Assembly: GCA_913031595.1 (NCBI GenBank)
Contig: CAJWCP010000004.1
Location: 1 to 62,909 of the forward strand
Source: an uncultured Flavobacteriales bacterium
Lineage (GTDB): Bacteria > Bacteroidota > Bacteroidia > Flavobacteriales > BACL11
Reading direction: 5' to 3'
Length of the DNA stretch: 62,909 nt
The notes under the pieces were generated by a model. That model saw only the letters and a list, made by a program, of their open reading frames with translations, had not been told where the DNA came from and made no database searches. A program made the position numbers and the translations under genes. Each line of letters starts with the position of its first letter. Position 1 is the stretch's first letter. Shown here one piece after another: positions 33,154 through 43,264 of this stretch.

Positions 33154-34032
33154 TTAATTAGGAAGAATCTGCTCAATGGTGTCTTTAACGCTTTCCATAA
33201 GCCATCTTGGTGTTGAGGTAGCACCACATACACCTACACTCTTAGCATTAACAAACCATTCTTGCTTTATATCTTCTTCATTAGATATAAAATATGAATT
33301 TTTATTTTGCTTTTTACATGATTGAAACAACATCTTTCCGTTAGAACTTTTCTTTCCGCTTACAAATACTATAACATCATTATCATTAGAAAACTCTGTC
33401 AATTGAGGCTCTCTTCCTGAAACTTGCCTACATAACGTATCATGCACAACATAACCTAACCTATCGTTATTATTAAGTTTAAGTCTCTTTTCTATTTCTT
33501 GAACAATCTCTTTATAAGCATTTGGATTTTTTGTAGTCTGAGAATAAACAGATAAAGGCTTAGAAAAATCTATTTTATGTAGATCTTGTATACTCGCTAT
33601 CGTGATTGCATTACCTTTTGTTTGCCCTAAAAGTCCTTTTACTTCAGCATGACCTTCTTTTCCAAAAATCACTATCTGTCCTCCTACTTCTTCTAATTTC
33701 TCATAGCCTTCTTTTATCTGACGCTGTAACTTAAGAACCACAGGACAAGAAGCATCTAATAATTTAATATTATTTTTTAATGCAAGAGCATAAGTCTCAG
33801 GAGGCTCTCCATGTGCTCGAATTAATACAGTGGCATTAAAAATATGCTCTAATTCTTTATGAGTAATGATCTGTAAACCTAATTTTTTTAATCTATCTAT
33901 TTCTCTATTATTATGTACAATATCTCCTAAACAATATAATGTATCTTGTGTCTTTAAAATTTCTTCTGCCATTTCTATTGCATATACAACACCAAAACAA
34001 AAACCAGAATATTGATCAATAGTAACTTTCAT
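33154..34032 (-). CDS. ispH: 4-hydroxy-3-methylbut-2-enyl diphosphate reductase
   Basis: A 292-residue iron-sulfur enzyme that makes IPP and DMAPP in the last step of the MEP pathway. The three cluster cysteines are Cys12 (GFCFGV), Cys96 (DASCPVV) and Cys201 (DTLCRQV). IRAHGEPPE (about residues 71-79) and GVCGATSTPRW near the end are typical of the family. It begins right after the cmk stop codon, in the order porQ-cmk-ispH. The product DMAPP is also the MiaA substrate. Confidence 0.95.
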   Translation of the reverse strand: MKVTIDQYSGFCFGVVYAIEMAEEILKTQDTLYCLGDIVHNNREIDRLKKLGLQIITHKELEHIFNATVLIRAHGEPPETYALALKNNIKLLDASCPVVLKLQRQIKEGYEKLEEVGGQIVIFGKEGHAEVKGLLGQTKGNAITIASIQDLHKIDFSKPLSVYSQTTKNPNAYKEIVQEIEKRLKLNNNDRLGYVVHDTLCRQVSGREPQLTEFSNDNDVIVFVSGKKSSNGKMLFQSCKKQNKNSYFISNEEDIKQEWFVNAKSVGVCGATSTPRWLMESVKDTIEQILPN

Positions 34033-34725
34033 TTAAGAGTTTATTTTAGTATTTATAGTGTTATAAATAAATTGATTCTGCTCATTTAATGATAAATCAG
34101 AATTATCTAAAACAATTGAATCCTTTACTTTTACTAAAGGATTTAAAATTCGGCTAGTATCCTGTTCATCTCTCTTCTGTAGATTTTCTAATATGTCTTT
34201 AAACAATATGTTACTTGTGTATTCTCTCATTTGCTCATATCTTCTTTTAGCCCTCACATCTATTCGGGCTGTGATAAAGAATTTTATTCCAGCATCTGGA
34301 AATACTTTTGATCCTATATCTCTACCATCCATCACAACATTCCCATCTTTACCTATACTTCTCTGTACCATTACTAACTTTTTACGAACGATATCTAATT
34401 GAGCAATAATACTAACATTATTGGAAACTTCTATCCCTCGAATAATTGATTCTACATTTTCATTATTTAAAAATGTAGAAGAAATGGATCTTTTAGAATC
34501 AAACTGAAAATCCACCTCTATAGAATCTAAAGAGCTAGTTAGTCTCTTTATATCTATTTTCTTATCTTTTATTATTTCAGAACGCATACAATATAAGGTA
34601 AAAGCTCTATACATAGCCCCAGTATCTACATAACACATATTATACTTAGCAGCAATATTCTTTGCAATTGTGCTCTTACCACAAGATGAATGTCCATCTA
34701 TCGCTATATTAAAGGGCAAACTCAT
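34033..34725 (-). CDS. cmk: Cytidylate kinase
   Basis: A 230-residue kinase phosphorylating CMP and dCMP. The P-loop is GHSSCGKST (residues 11-19), followed by MCYVDTGAMYRAFTLY. The CMP-binding VVMDGRDIGSKVFPDAGIKF and the lid-region RAKRRYEQM are also present. Its ATG overlaps the porQ stop by one base and ispH follows without a gap. The porQ-cmk-ispH arrangement occurs widely in Bacteroidota. Confidence 0.95.
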   Translation of the reverse strand: MSLPFNIAIDGHSSCGKSTIAKNIAAKYNMCYVDTGAMYRAFTLYCMRSEIIKDKKIDIKRLTSSLDSIEVDFQFDSKRSISSTFLNNENVESIIRGIEVSNNVSIIAQLDIVRKKLVMVQRSIGKDGNVVMDGRDIGSKVFPDAGIKFFITARIDVRAKRRYEQMREYTSNILFKDILENLQKRDEQDTSRILNPLVKVKDSIVLDNSDLSLNEQNQFIYNTINTKINS

Positions 34726-35750
34726 TAGATTCCAAAAGTACTAAGATTTGTTGCAATACTAAAATTATTTGTAACTCCTGACAAATGATAAGAAGATCGA
34801 CTATAATCTAACTGAAAATTAGAAAAAGAAAAACCAACTCCCCAAGAAAATCCAACCAAAGCAGGATAAGATCTTATAGTCATATCAAATCTTCTTTGAA
34901 AACTATATCCTGCCCTTAAAAAAAGATTTCTTCTAAAAGGATTTAACTCACCTCCAATTACTATATGTCTCAAAAATGTTTTAGCAATTGTTTCTTCTTT
35001 AACCTCAAGCTCTCCCGTTTCTAAATCAGTCTGTGTTATTAATTTATAAGGAGATTCTATAAAGAATTGATTAAGGTTATTATATGAAAGATGATATCTA
35101 AATGGTAAATGAGCTAACTTCTTACTAACACCCAATTGAATTTCAAAAGGAATTTTCTCAACATACTGAGAATAAGATTTTATCTGCCTACCTATGTTCT
35201 TGATAAGTAATGTTGATGTGAAATTTTTAGAAGAATTATGATAAGTAGTAGAAAGATTAGAACTTAATGCTAAAGAATGATATGTCTCATATTGAGAATT
35301 TAATATACTTAAATTCATTCCAATTGAAAGTCGATCATGTAATGTTTTCCCTATACCTAAAGTAAAAACTTGATCAGAGGCTGAAAAAGATCCATTTGTA
35401 TTACCAACTGGATCATTTAAATCAAAAGAACCATAATTTATAGACTTAATAGCTATAGAAAAAACACCTATTTCTTTTATCTCTCTAGCATAAGCAAATG
35501 ACAAAAGATTTATATCAGAGAAATAATCACAAAAAGCAAAAGCTATCTTATTATGCATATTTTGATTTAACAATGAAGGAGTAGTTTGTGAAAGTAATAA
35601 ATCACCATCATAGATAGATATAGCATTCCCTCCAATAGATTCAATTCTTGGTGAAGTTTCTATATTAACAAACGTAAAACCATTAACCCCACCAGTCTGA
35701 GATAAAAGACTAAATGGCAATAATAATATTAGAAAAATGATTATTCTCAT
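34725..35750 (-). CDS. porQ: Type IX secretion system protein PorQ
   Basis: A 341-residue outer-membrane beta-barrel protein with a signal peptide (about residues 1-18, FSLLSQTGG). The family signature is visible: GVNGFTFVNIETSPRIESIG at the start, then alternating hydrophobic strands. The last strands include FQLDYSRSSYHLSG. PorQ is needed for attachment or processing of T9SS cargo (PorU-V-Q-Z type attachment complex in Porphyromonas). It fits the T9SS sorting domains of cargo proteins in this window. It starts the porQ-cmk-ispH transcript. Confidence 0.88.
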   Translation of the reverse strand: MRIIIFLILLLPFSLLSQTGGVNGFTFVNIETSPRIESIGGNAISIYDGDLLLSQTTPSLLNQNMHNKIAFAFCDYFSDINLLSFAYAREIKEIGVFSIAIKSINYGSFDLNDPVGNTNGSFSASDQVFTLGIGKTLHDRLSIGMNLSILNSQYETYHSLALSSNLSTTYHNSSKNFTSTLLIKNIGRQIKSYSQYVEKIPFEIQLGVSKKLAHLPFRYHLSYNNLNQFFIESPYKLITQTDLETGELEVKEETIAKTFLRHIVIGGELNPFRRNLFLRAGYSFQRRFDMTIRSYPALVGFSWGVGFSFSNFQLDYSRSSYHLSGVTNNFSIATNLSTFGI

Positions 35751-35834
35751 TAATAGATAGTAGCAATAAAAACGTGTATATATTTTAATTATTATATATA
35801 ATATTTGTCTATTATAAGACTATTTAAGTTTTGC

Positions 35835-38252
35835 CTACAACAATGCAATGTCAATAACTTCATTTAAGTTGTCGACATAATGAAAAACCATTCCTTTAAG
35901 ATACTTTTTATTAATTTCTATAATATCTTTCTTGTTCTGTTTAGATAAAATAATCTCATTAATCCCTACTCGTTTTGCTGCTAATATTTTTTCTTTGATA
36001 CCTCCAACAGGTAATACTTTTCCTCGTAAAGTAAGTTCTCCTGTCATTGCAATTTTCGCCTTAACTTTCCTTTCAGTAAAAGAAGAAACTAGAGATGTGA
36101 AAATTGTAATACCTGCAGAAGGTCCATCTTTTGGAGTAGCACCCTCTGGAACATGAATATGCACATTCCATTTCTCAAACATATCAGATGGAATATTATA
36201 ATTTTCTGAGTGAGCTTTTAAATATTCCATTGCAATAGTTGCAGACTCTTTCATCACCTTACCTAGATTGCCTGTTACAGAAAGTTTGCCTTTTCCTTTG
36301 CTTAAGGTACTTTCTACAAATAATACATCTCCACCAACAGCAGTCCAAGCTAAACCAGTGACAACACCAGCAATAGAATTATCTAATAAATGATCTCGAT
36401 CAAATTTTGGAGATCCTAATACTTTCTCAATAACTTCTTCTTTAGGAGAAAAATCAAAATTCTCATCCATTGCAATAGACTTTGCCACATTTCTAATCAT
36501 TTTACTAATCATCTTCTCAAGAGAACGTACTCCAGACTCTCTAGTATATTGATCGATGATTTTTTCTAAAGCTTTATCTGACAATGTAAAATCTTTATTA
36601 TCTAATCCATGTAATCTTAACTGTTTAGGTAATAAATGTTGTTTTGCAATCTGCACCTTCTCATCAATAGTATATCCATTAATTTCAATAATTTCCATTC
36701 TATCTCTTAAAGCAGGCTGAATAGTATTTAAACCATTAGCAGTTGCTACAAACATTACTTTAGACAAATCATAATCTAATTCTAAATAATTATCATGAAA
36801 GGCTTCATTTTGTTCAGGATCTAACACCTCAAGCAATGCAGAAGATGGATCCCCATGATTATCCCTTGTAACTTTATCTATTTCATCTAAAACAAACACA
36901 GGATTTGAAGATGCTGCTTTTTTAATAGATTTTATAATTCTTCCTGGCATTGCTCCAATATACGTTTTTCTATGACCTCTTATTTCTGCTTCATCTCTCA
37001 ATCCTCCTAAAGAAACTCTCTCATACTTTCTACCCAATGCCTCACTAATTGACTTTCCTAGCGATGTTTTCCCTACTCCTGGAGGGCCATACAAACACAA
37101 GATAGGAGATTTCATATCACCTCTTAGCTTTAACACAGCTAAATACTCTATTATTCTTTCTTTAACTTTCTCAAGCCCAAAATGATCTCTATCTAAGACC
37201 TTTCTTGCAACTTTAAGATCAAAATTATCTTTAGTATATTCATTCCAAGGCAAATCTAGCACTAATTCAATATAGCTTCTCTGCACAGCATAATCTGACA
37301 TTGAAGGATTCATTCTTTGCAATTTTTTAATCTCTTTTTCAAAAGATTTTGCAATATCTTGATTCCATTTTTTCTTTTTTGCCTGTCTTTTAAGCTCCTC
37401 AATTTCTTTATGAGAACCCGTGCCTCCTAACTCTTCTTGGATAGCCTTCATTTGCTGATTAAGATAATACTCTCTTTGTTGTTTATCAAGATCTGTCTGA
37501 ACCTTAGATTGAATCTTATTCTTCATTTCAAGTAATTGTAATTCTTTCGTTAGAAATTCAAGAACAGCAACTGCACGTTTTTTTAAATCGACCTCTTCTA
37601 ACAACATTTGTTTATCAGAAATACCAAGATTCATATTTGAAGAAACAAAATTAATTACAAAAGAATTATTCTTAATATTTTTAATTGCAATAGATGCTTC
37701 AGTCGGTATATTAGGAGACTCTTCTATTATCCGTAAAGCTAAATCCTTTATAGAAGAAACTAATGCATTAAATTCTTTATCTTCTTGCTTTGGCTTAACC
37801 TCATTTAAATCAGAAACTGTAGCCTTATAATATGGTTCAATATTTTTTATTTCTTCTAACTTAAATCGTTTTCTTCCTTGTATAACTGCTGTAATATTAC
37901 CATCAGGCATTTTAAGAGTTTTTAGGATATGTGCAACCGTACCAACTGAGTTAAGATCTTCTATTTTTGGTAATTCTGTGTCAAATTCTTTCTGAGATAG
38001 CACCCCTATAGTTTTATTACCTTCATCAGCTTCTTTAATCAACCTTACAGATCTTTCTCTACCAATAGTAATAGGAATAATAACGCCTGGAAATAAAACT
38101 GTATTTCTTAATGGTAAGATGGGTAATATATCTGGTGTATTCTCTTCTGATATCTTAGCCTCATCTTCATCACTCATTAAAGGTAAAAATTCAGTATCTT
38201 TCTCTATTAAATCTGAAAATAATTTTTGTTCTAATATATATTTCTTCTTCAC
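35835..38252 (-). CDS. lon: ATP-dependent protease Lon
   Basis: An 805-residue LonA protease. The N-terminal LAN domain begins at LPILPLRNTVLFPGV (about residue 43), then a coiled-coil region. The AAA+ module has Walker A GPPGVGKTSLGK (about 381-392) and Walker B VFVLDEIDK. The protease domain holds the dyad Ser712 (PKDGPSAGIT) and Lys755 (GGIKEKILAAKR). It degrades misfolded and regulatory proteins in the cytoplasm. A 101-residue unknown protein is encoded 8 bases upstream on the same strand. Confidence 0.97.
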   Translation of the reverse strand: MKKKYILEQKLFSDLIEKDTEFLPLMSDEDEAKISEENTPDILPILPLRNTVLFPGVIIPITIGRERSVRLIKEADEGNKTIGVLSQKEFDTELPKIEDLNSVGTVAHILKTLKMPDGNITAVIQGRKRFKLEEIKNIEPYYKATVSDLNEVKPKQEDKEFNALVSSIKDLALRIIEESPNIPTEASIAIKNIKNNSFVINFVSSNMNLGISDKQMLLEEVDLKKRAVAVLEFLTKELQLLEMKNKIQSKVQTDLDKQQREYYLNQQMKAIQEELGGTGSHKEIEELKRQAKKKKWNQDIAKSFEKEIKKLQRMNPSMSDYAVQRSYIELVLDLPWNEYTKDNFDLKVARKVLDRDHFGLEKVKERIIEYLAVLKLRGDMKSPILCLYGPPGVGKTSLGKSISEALGRKYERVSLGGLRDEAEIRGHRKTYIGAMPGRIIKSIKKAASSNPVFVLDEIDKVTRDNHGDPSSALLEVLDPEQNEAFHDNYLELDYDLSKVMFVATANGLNTIQPALRDRMEIIEINGYTIDEKVQIAKQHLLPKQLRLHGLDNKDFTLSDKALEKIIDQYTRESGVRSLEKMISKMIRNVAKSIAMDENFDFSPKEEVIEKVLGSPKFDRDHLLDNSIAGVVTGLAWTAVGGDVLFVESTLSKGKGKLSVTGNLGKVMKESATIAMEYLKAHSENYNIPSDMFEKWNVHIHVPEGATPKDGPSAGITIFTSLVSSFTERKVKAKIAMTGELTLRGKVLPVGGIKEKILAAKRVGINEIILSKQNKKDIIEINKKYLKGMVFHYVDNLNEVIDIALL

Positions 38253-38260
38253 AATTAGTT

Positions 38261-38566
38261 TTATAATGATCTATTATGTTTAAACGCCTTAAATAATCTT
38301 TCTTTGATATCTTCTTCTATTTTAGATTCTGCCTCTGAAAATCCAATTAATTTACCACACAATATACCTATAAGAGCAGCTTCTCTCACATTATTTCCCT
38401 GTTGAAGGATTTTCATTAATGTATCATAAGTAGTATCTGTATCCTTAAACACCTTCTCTGCTTGATCCGACAATTTAATCAAATCATCAAAATTACATTC
38501 TAATAAATGGCATATCTTTTCTTGTTCAAATTCGTTTAATTCTTCAAGTTTATTTATTGATGTCAT
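38261..38566 (-). CDS. Small acidic helical protein upstream of lon, unknown
   Basis: A 101-residue soluble, predicted all-helical protein: NKLEELNEFEQEKICHLLEC, then a helix with DLIKLSDQAEKVFKDTDTTY and a C-terminal amphipathic helix IEEDIKERLFKAFKHNRS. There are two cysteines near each other (Cys19, Cys24) and one later (Cys70). No signal peptide or transmembrane segment is present. I do not recognise a family. It starts 8 bases before lon on the same strand, so it may be a Lon partner, adaptor or simply a co-transcribed gene. Confidence 0.6.
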   Translation of the reverse strand: MTSINKLEELNEFEQEKICHLLECNFDDLIKLSDQAEKVFKDTDTTYDTLMKILQQGNNVREAALIGILCGKLIGFSEAESKIEEDIKERLFKAFKHNRSL

Positions 38567-38619
38567 AATAAATCTGTTTTAATAATGATTACAATATAAC
38601 AAAAATGCAATTTATATGC

Positions 38620-38643
38620 CAAAAAGAAAAAAGAGCCTTTTTG
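38620..38643 (-). terminator. Possible terminator of the alternative glmU gene
   Basis: On the minus strand AAAAAG and CTTTTT (38642-38637 and 38633-38628) can pair over a three-base loop GCT, followed by further T residues. The stem is AT-rich and weak. It lies 7 bases after the glmU-like stop codon and before the small gene ahead of lon. Confidence 0.4.
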
Positions 38644-38649
38644 TCAGTA

Positions 38650-39834
38650 TTACACTTCGTTTCGATAGCGTTTTGTCAGGTTATAAACCTCTAACAATAT
38701 ATCTTCTTCTATTTTACTAAACTCTACTCCTCTTCTAGAAAAAACTTTAGAAGCTACATTATACATCTTAGATAATTTATATATCATAAAACCTTTAGAA
38801 CCTCCCCAACTAAAAGAAGGAATGAAGTTTCGAGGAAAACCTGCTCCAAATATATTAGCACTAACTCCAACTACTGTTCCAGTATTAAACATAGTATTAA
38901 TACTACTTTTTGAATGATCTCCCATAATTAATCCACAAAACTGTAAGGCTGTATTTTCAAATCTCTCAGAGCTATAATTCCATAATCTTACATCTGCATA
39001 ATTATTCTTTAAATTAGATATATTAGTTCCAGCACCTAAATTACACCATTCTCCAAGCACAGAGTTGCCTAAAAAACCATCATGTGACTTAGAAGAATAA
39101 CCAAACAAAACAACATTATTAAGCTCTCCTCCTACTTTACAATAAGGCCCTAGAGTTGTAGCTCCATAAATCTTTGTCCCCATTTTGACAACTGAGTTTT
39201 GACCCATAGCAAAAGGACCTCTTATCATAGATCCTTCCATAATTTCTGCATCTTTACCAATATAGATAGGACCATCACTAGTATTTAAAATACTGTGCTG
39301 TAACTTAGCTCCATCTTCAATATAAATAGGATGATTCCCAATTTTAATATTAGAATCCTTAATGTCTTCTAATATTTTTTTATCTCCCATCCACTCCATC
39401 TTCAACATCCCCATAATTTTCATATCATTCTTTATTTGTTGTCCATTTAAAGAAAATATATCTGATATTTTTTCTAAAACACTAAACTGAGCATGGGAAT
39501 CAATTATATTTAATTTATCTATATCAAAGTCATTACTCCTAAATGCAAAAACCTGACCATTTTTTGACAAGCCTTCACCTACTCTTAAATTCTTTAACTC
39601 TGTAATCAACTCCTCTGAAGGAAGAATTGATGCATTAATCCATAAATTGTCATTTAAGACATTAATAGGATATTTTGTGGCTAAATAAGCTTCTGTTTTT
39701 ACCGAAACAGAATCGTAATATATATTCCATTTTTCTTTTATGGTTAATATACCTACTCTAAAATATGCTATAGGTCTTGTAAGACTTAAAGGGTAATAAT
39801 TAATTCTATTGTTATCGTATAAAATTACATTCAT
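38650..39834 (-). CDS. Alternative bacterial GlmU-like sugar-phosphate nucleotidyltransferase / acetyltransferase
   Basis: A 394-residue protein of the Bacteroidota alternative-GlmU family. The N-terminal nucleotidyltransferase part begins MNVILYDNNRINYYPLSLTR with PIAYFRVGILTIKEKW. It has no classic GG-Gly-rich GxGTRM loop, as usual for this family. From about residue 165 a left-handed beta helix of hexapeptide repeats (GNHPIYIEDGAKLQHSIL, IGKDAEIMEGSMIRGPF, LGEWCNLGAGTNISN) suggests acetyltransfer. The likely role is UDP-GlcNAc formation for peptidoglycan and LPS, but the true substrate is not proven. It is monocistronic or with the following small gene. Confidence 0.85.
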   Translation of the reverse strand: MNVILYDNNRINYYPLSLTRPIAYFRVGILTIKEKWNIYYDSVSVKTEAYLATKYPINVLNDNLWINASILPSEELITELKNLRVGEGLSKNGQVFAFRSNDFDIDKLNIIDSHAQFSVLEKISDIFSLNGQQIKNDMKIMGMLKMEWMGDKKILEDIKDSNIKIGNHPIYIEDGAKLQHSILNTSDGPIYIGKDAEIMEGSMIRGPFAMGQNSVVKMGTKIYGATTLGPYCKVGGELNNVVLFGYSSKSHDGFLGNSVLGEWCNLGAGTNISNLKNNYADVRLWNYSSERFENTALQFCGLIMGDHSKSSINTMFNTGTVVGVSANIFGAGFPRNFIPSFSWGGSKGFMIYKLSKMYNVASKVFSRRGVEFSKIEEDILLEVYNLTKRYRNEV

Positions 39835-39852
39835 TATGAGACAAATTTAAAT

Positions 39853-39884
39853 AAAAAAGCCTACAAGAAAACATGCAGGCCTTT
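39853..39884 (-). terminator. Rho-independent terminator of rpmE
   Basis: Minus-strand GCCTGCA (39880-39874) pairs with TGTAGGC (39865-39859, one G-T wobble) around an eight-base loop and runs into TTTTTT (39858-39853). It lies 20 bases after the rpmE stop codon, ahead of the alternative glmU gene. Confidence 0.88.
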
Positions 39885-39904
39885 AAAGAGTAATTTGAAA
39901 AATA

Positions 39905-40159
39905 TTATTTCTGAAACTTCTTGTATTTATTTTTAAACTTATCAATTCTCCCAGCAGTATCAATCATTTTTGCATTACCTGTATAGAAAGGATGAGAATC
40001 AGAAGATATCTCCATTTTTACTAGAGGATATTCCTTGCCATCCTCCCATTTAATAGTTTCATTTGTTTCTGCGCATGACCTAGTTAAAATTGAAAAATCT
40101 GTTGAAACGTCTTTAAAAACACATAATCTATAATTATCTGGATGTATATCTTTCTTCAT
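39905..40159 (-). CDS. rpmE: 50S ribosomal protein bL31, type B
   Basis: An 84-residue zinc-independent (type B) bL31: [20 protein letters not shown], then the signature [20 protein letters not shown] and a Lys-rich end. The CxxC zinc pair is absent, as expected. I chose the ATG at 40159. An upstream in-frame ATG at 40204 would add 15 residues ([15 protein letters not shown]) not found in the family. It would also lie within the promoter at 40183-40213, which would start transcription below it. The gene is monocistronic, with its own promoter and terminator. Confidence 0.96.
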   Translation of the reverse strand: MKKDIHPDNYRLCVFKDVSTDFSILTRSCAETNETIKWEDGKEYPLVKMEISSDSHPFYTGNAKMIDTAGRIDKFKNKYKKFQK

Positions 40160-40182
40160 TTTATTAAATCTTATTTGGGCTG

Positions 40183-40213
40183 CAAAAGTAATAAGTTTAA
40201 TCAATTCTACAAA
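40183..40213 (-). promoter_or_regulatory. Bacteroidota-type promoter of rpmE
   Basis: Minus-strand TTTG (40213-40210), 19 bases, then TACTTTTG (40190-40183): a full -33/-7 match. The predicted start near 40178 lies downstream of the 40204 ATG and 19 bases or so before the 40159 ATG. It therefore decides the rpmE start codon. Confidence 0.85.
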
Positions 40214-40237
40214 AAACTAATAAGTAATTATATCAAA

Positions 40238-41164
40238 TTAGTTTTTAAGTAATGAATTTGTAGCTTTTACTCCTTCTGCAGAAGATCTTAATTGATCAAT
40301 CTCTTGGTCTGTTAAATTGATTTGAATAATTTCTTCAATTCCATTCTTACCCAATATTACAGGAACCCCTAAACATAAATCATATAAATCATATTCTCCA
40401 TCTAAAAATGAAGAACAAGGGAAAACCTTACGTTGATTACATGCTATTGATTGTACTAAAGCCGAAACTGCTGCTCCAGGAGCATACCATGCTGATGTTC
40501 CTAACATAGATGTCAAAGTAGCTCCACCCACCTTAGTATCTTCTAATACTCTTTCCAATCTTTCTTCTGACAAAAATTCTGAAACTCTGACACTATTTCT
40601 TGTCGCTAATCTAGTTAAGGGAACCATACCTTTATCTGAATGACCTCCTATCACCATACCATCAATATCTGAAGAGGGACATTGTAAAGCTTCTGCTAAA
40701 CGATATTTAAAACGTGCACTATCTAAAGCCCCTCCCATCCCAATAATCTTATTCTTAGGCAATTCTGTAGTTCTATGTACTAAATAAGTCATAGTATCCA
40801 TTGGATTACTAACAATAATTAATATCACATTAGGAGAAGTATTTACAACTTCTTTAGCAACTGACTGTACAATACCTGCATTAATACCTATCAATTCTTC
40901 TCTAGTCATACCTGGCTTCCTTGGTATACCTGAAGTAATTACTGCAATATCGCTTCCTGCTGTTTTGGAATAATCATTGGTTGACCCTATAATTTGCGTA
41001 TCAAATCCATTTAAAGATGCTGTCTGCATCAAATCCATTGCTTTACCTTCAGCAAATTTCGGTTTTATATCTACAAGAACAACTTCAGAGGCAAAATTCT
41101 TTATTGCTATATATTCTGCACAACTTGCGCCCACAGCACCAGCACCTACTACTGTAACTTTCAT
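40238..41164 (-). CDS. mdh: Malate dehydrogenase
   Basis: A 308-residue NAD-dependent malate dehydrogenase of the LDH-like MDH subgroup. The nucleotide motif GAGAVGAS runs from Gly7; Asp32 after strand 2 (VVLVDIKP) favours NAD. The substrate arginines are Arg82 (PRKPGM), Arg88 and Arg151. The catalytic His175 lies in MVIGGHSDKG. It oxidises malate to oxaloacetate in the TCA cycle. It lies 30 bases downstream of gyrB on the same strand; no separate promoter is evident. Icd and aconitase genes of the same cycle are elsewhere in the window. Confidence 0.95.
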   Translation of the reverse strand: MKVTVVGAGAVGASCAEYIAIKNFASEVVLVDIKPKFAEGKAMDLMQTASLNGFDTQIIGSTNDYSKTAGSDIAVITSGIPRKPGMTREELIGINAGIVQSVAKEVVNTSPNVILIIVSNPMDTMTYLVHRTTELPKNKIIGMGGALDSARFKYRLAEALQCPSSDIDGMVIGGHSDKGMVPLTRLATRNSVRVSEFLSEERLERVLEDTKVGGATLTSMLGTSAWYAPGAAVSALVQSIACNQRKVFPCSSFLDGEYDLYDLCLGVPVILGKNGIEEIIQINLTDQEIDQLRSSAEGVKATNSLLKN

Positions 41165-41194
41165 ATTTTATTTGTTTCTAACATTATTATTATT

Positions 41195-43153
<1,959 letters not shown>

Positions 43154-43181
43154 TTAATTCACATCTATTTTAAAAAACAAA

Positions 43182-43197
43182 CAAATATACAAATTTA
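43182..43197 (-). promoter_or_regulatory. Two adjacent -7-like elements before gyrB
   Basis: Reading the minus strand, TAAATTTG (43197-43190) and TATATTTG (43189-43182) abut. Both match TAnnTTTG, about 40 bases before the gyrB ATG. No -33 TTTG is found at 19-21 bases from either, so which is used is unknown. Confidence 0.5.
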
Positions 43198-43241
43198 GCA
43201 TCTTAAATAGACCTTTAATAGAGTATAATAATAGCTTTATT

Positions 43242-43261
43242 TTATCAACAAAAGTTGATAA
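43242..43261. repeat. Perfect 8-bp palindrome TTATCAAC-AAAA-GTTGATAA
   Basis: The arms are 43242-43249 and 43254-43261 with an AAAA loop. It sits 4 bases after the stop of the outer-membrane gene and about 100 bases upstream of gyrB. It may terminate the TPR/outer-membrane operon on the minus strand, although no T-run follows on that strand. Each arm resembles a DnaA box with one mismatch (TTATCAACA versus TTATCCACA). Confidence 0.6.
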
Positions 43262-43264
43262 CTT

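Noticed and set aside
40160-40204. 15-residue N-terminal extension of bL31
   Set aside because: Not found in the family, and the promoter lies on top of it.
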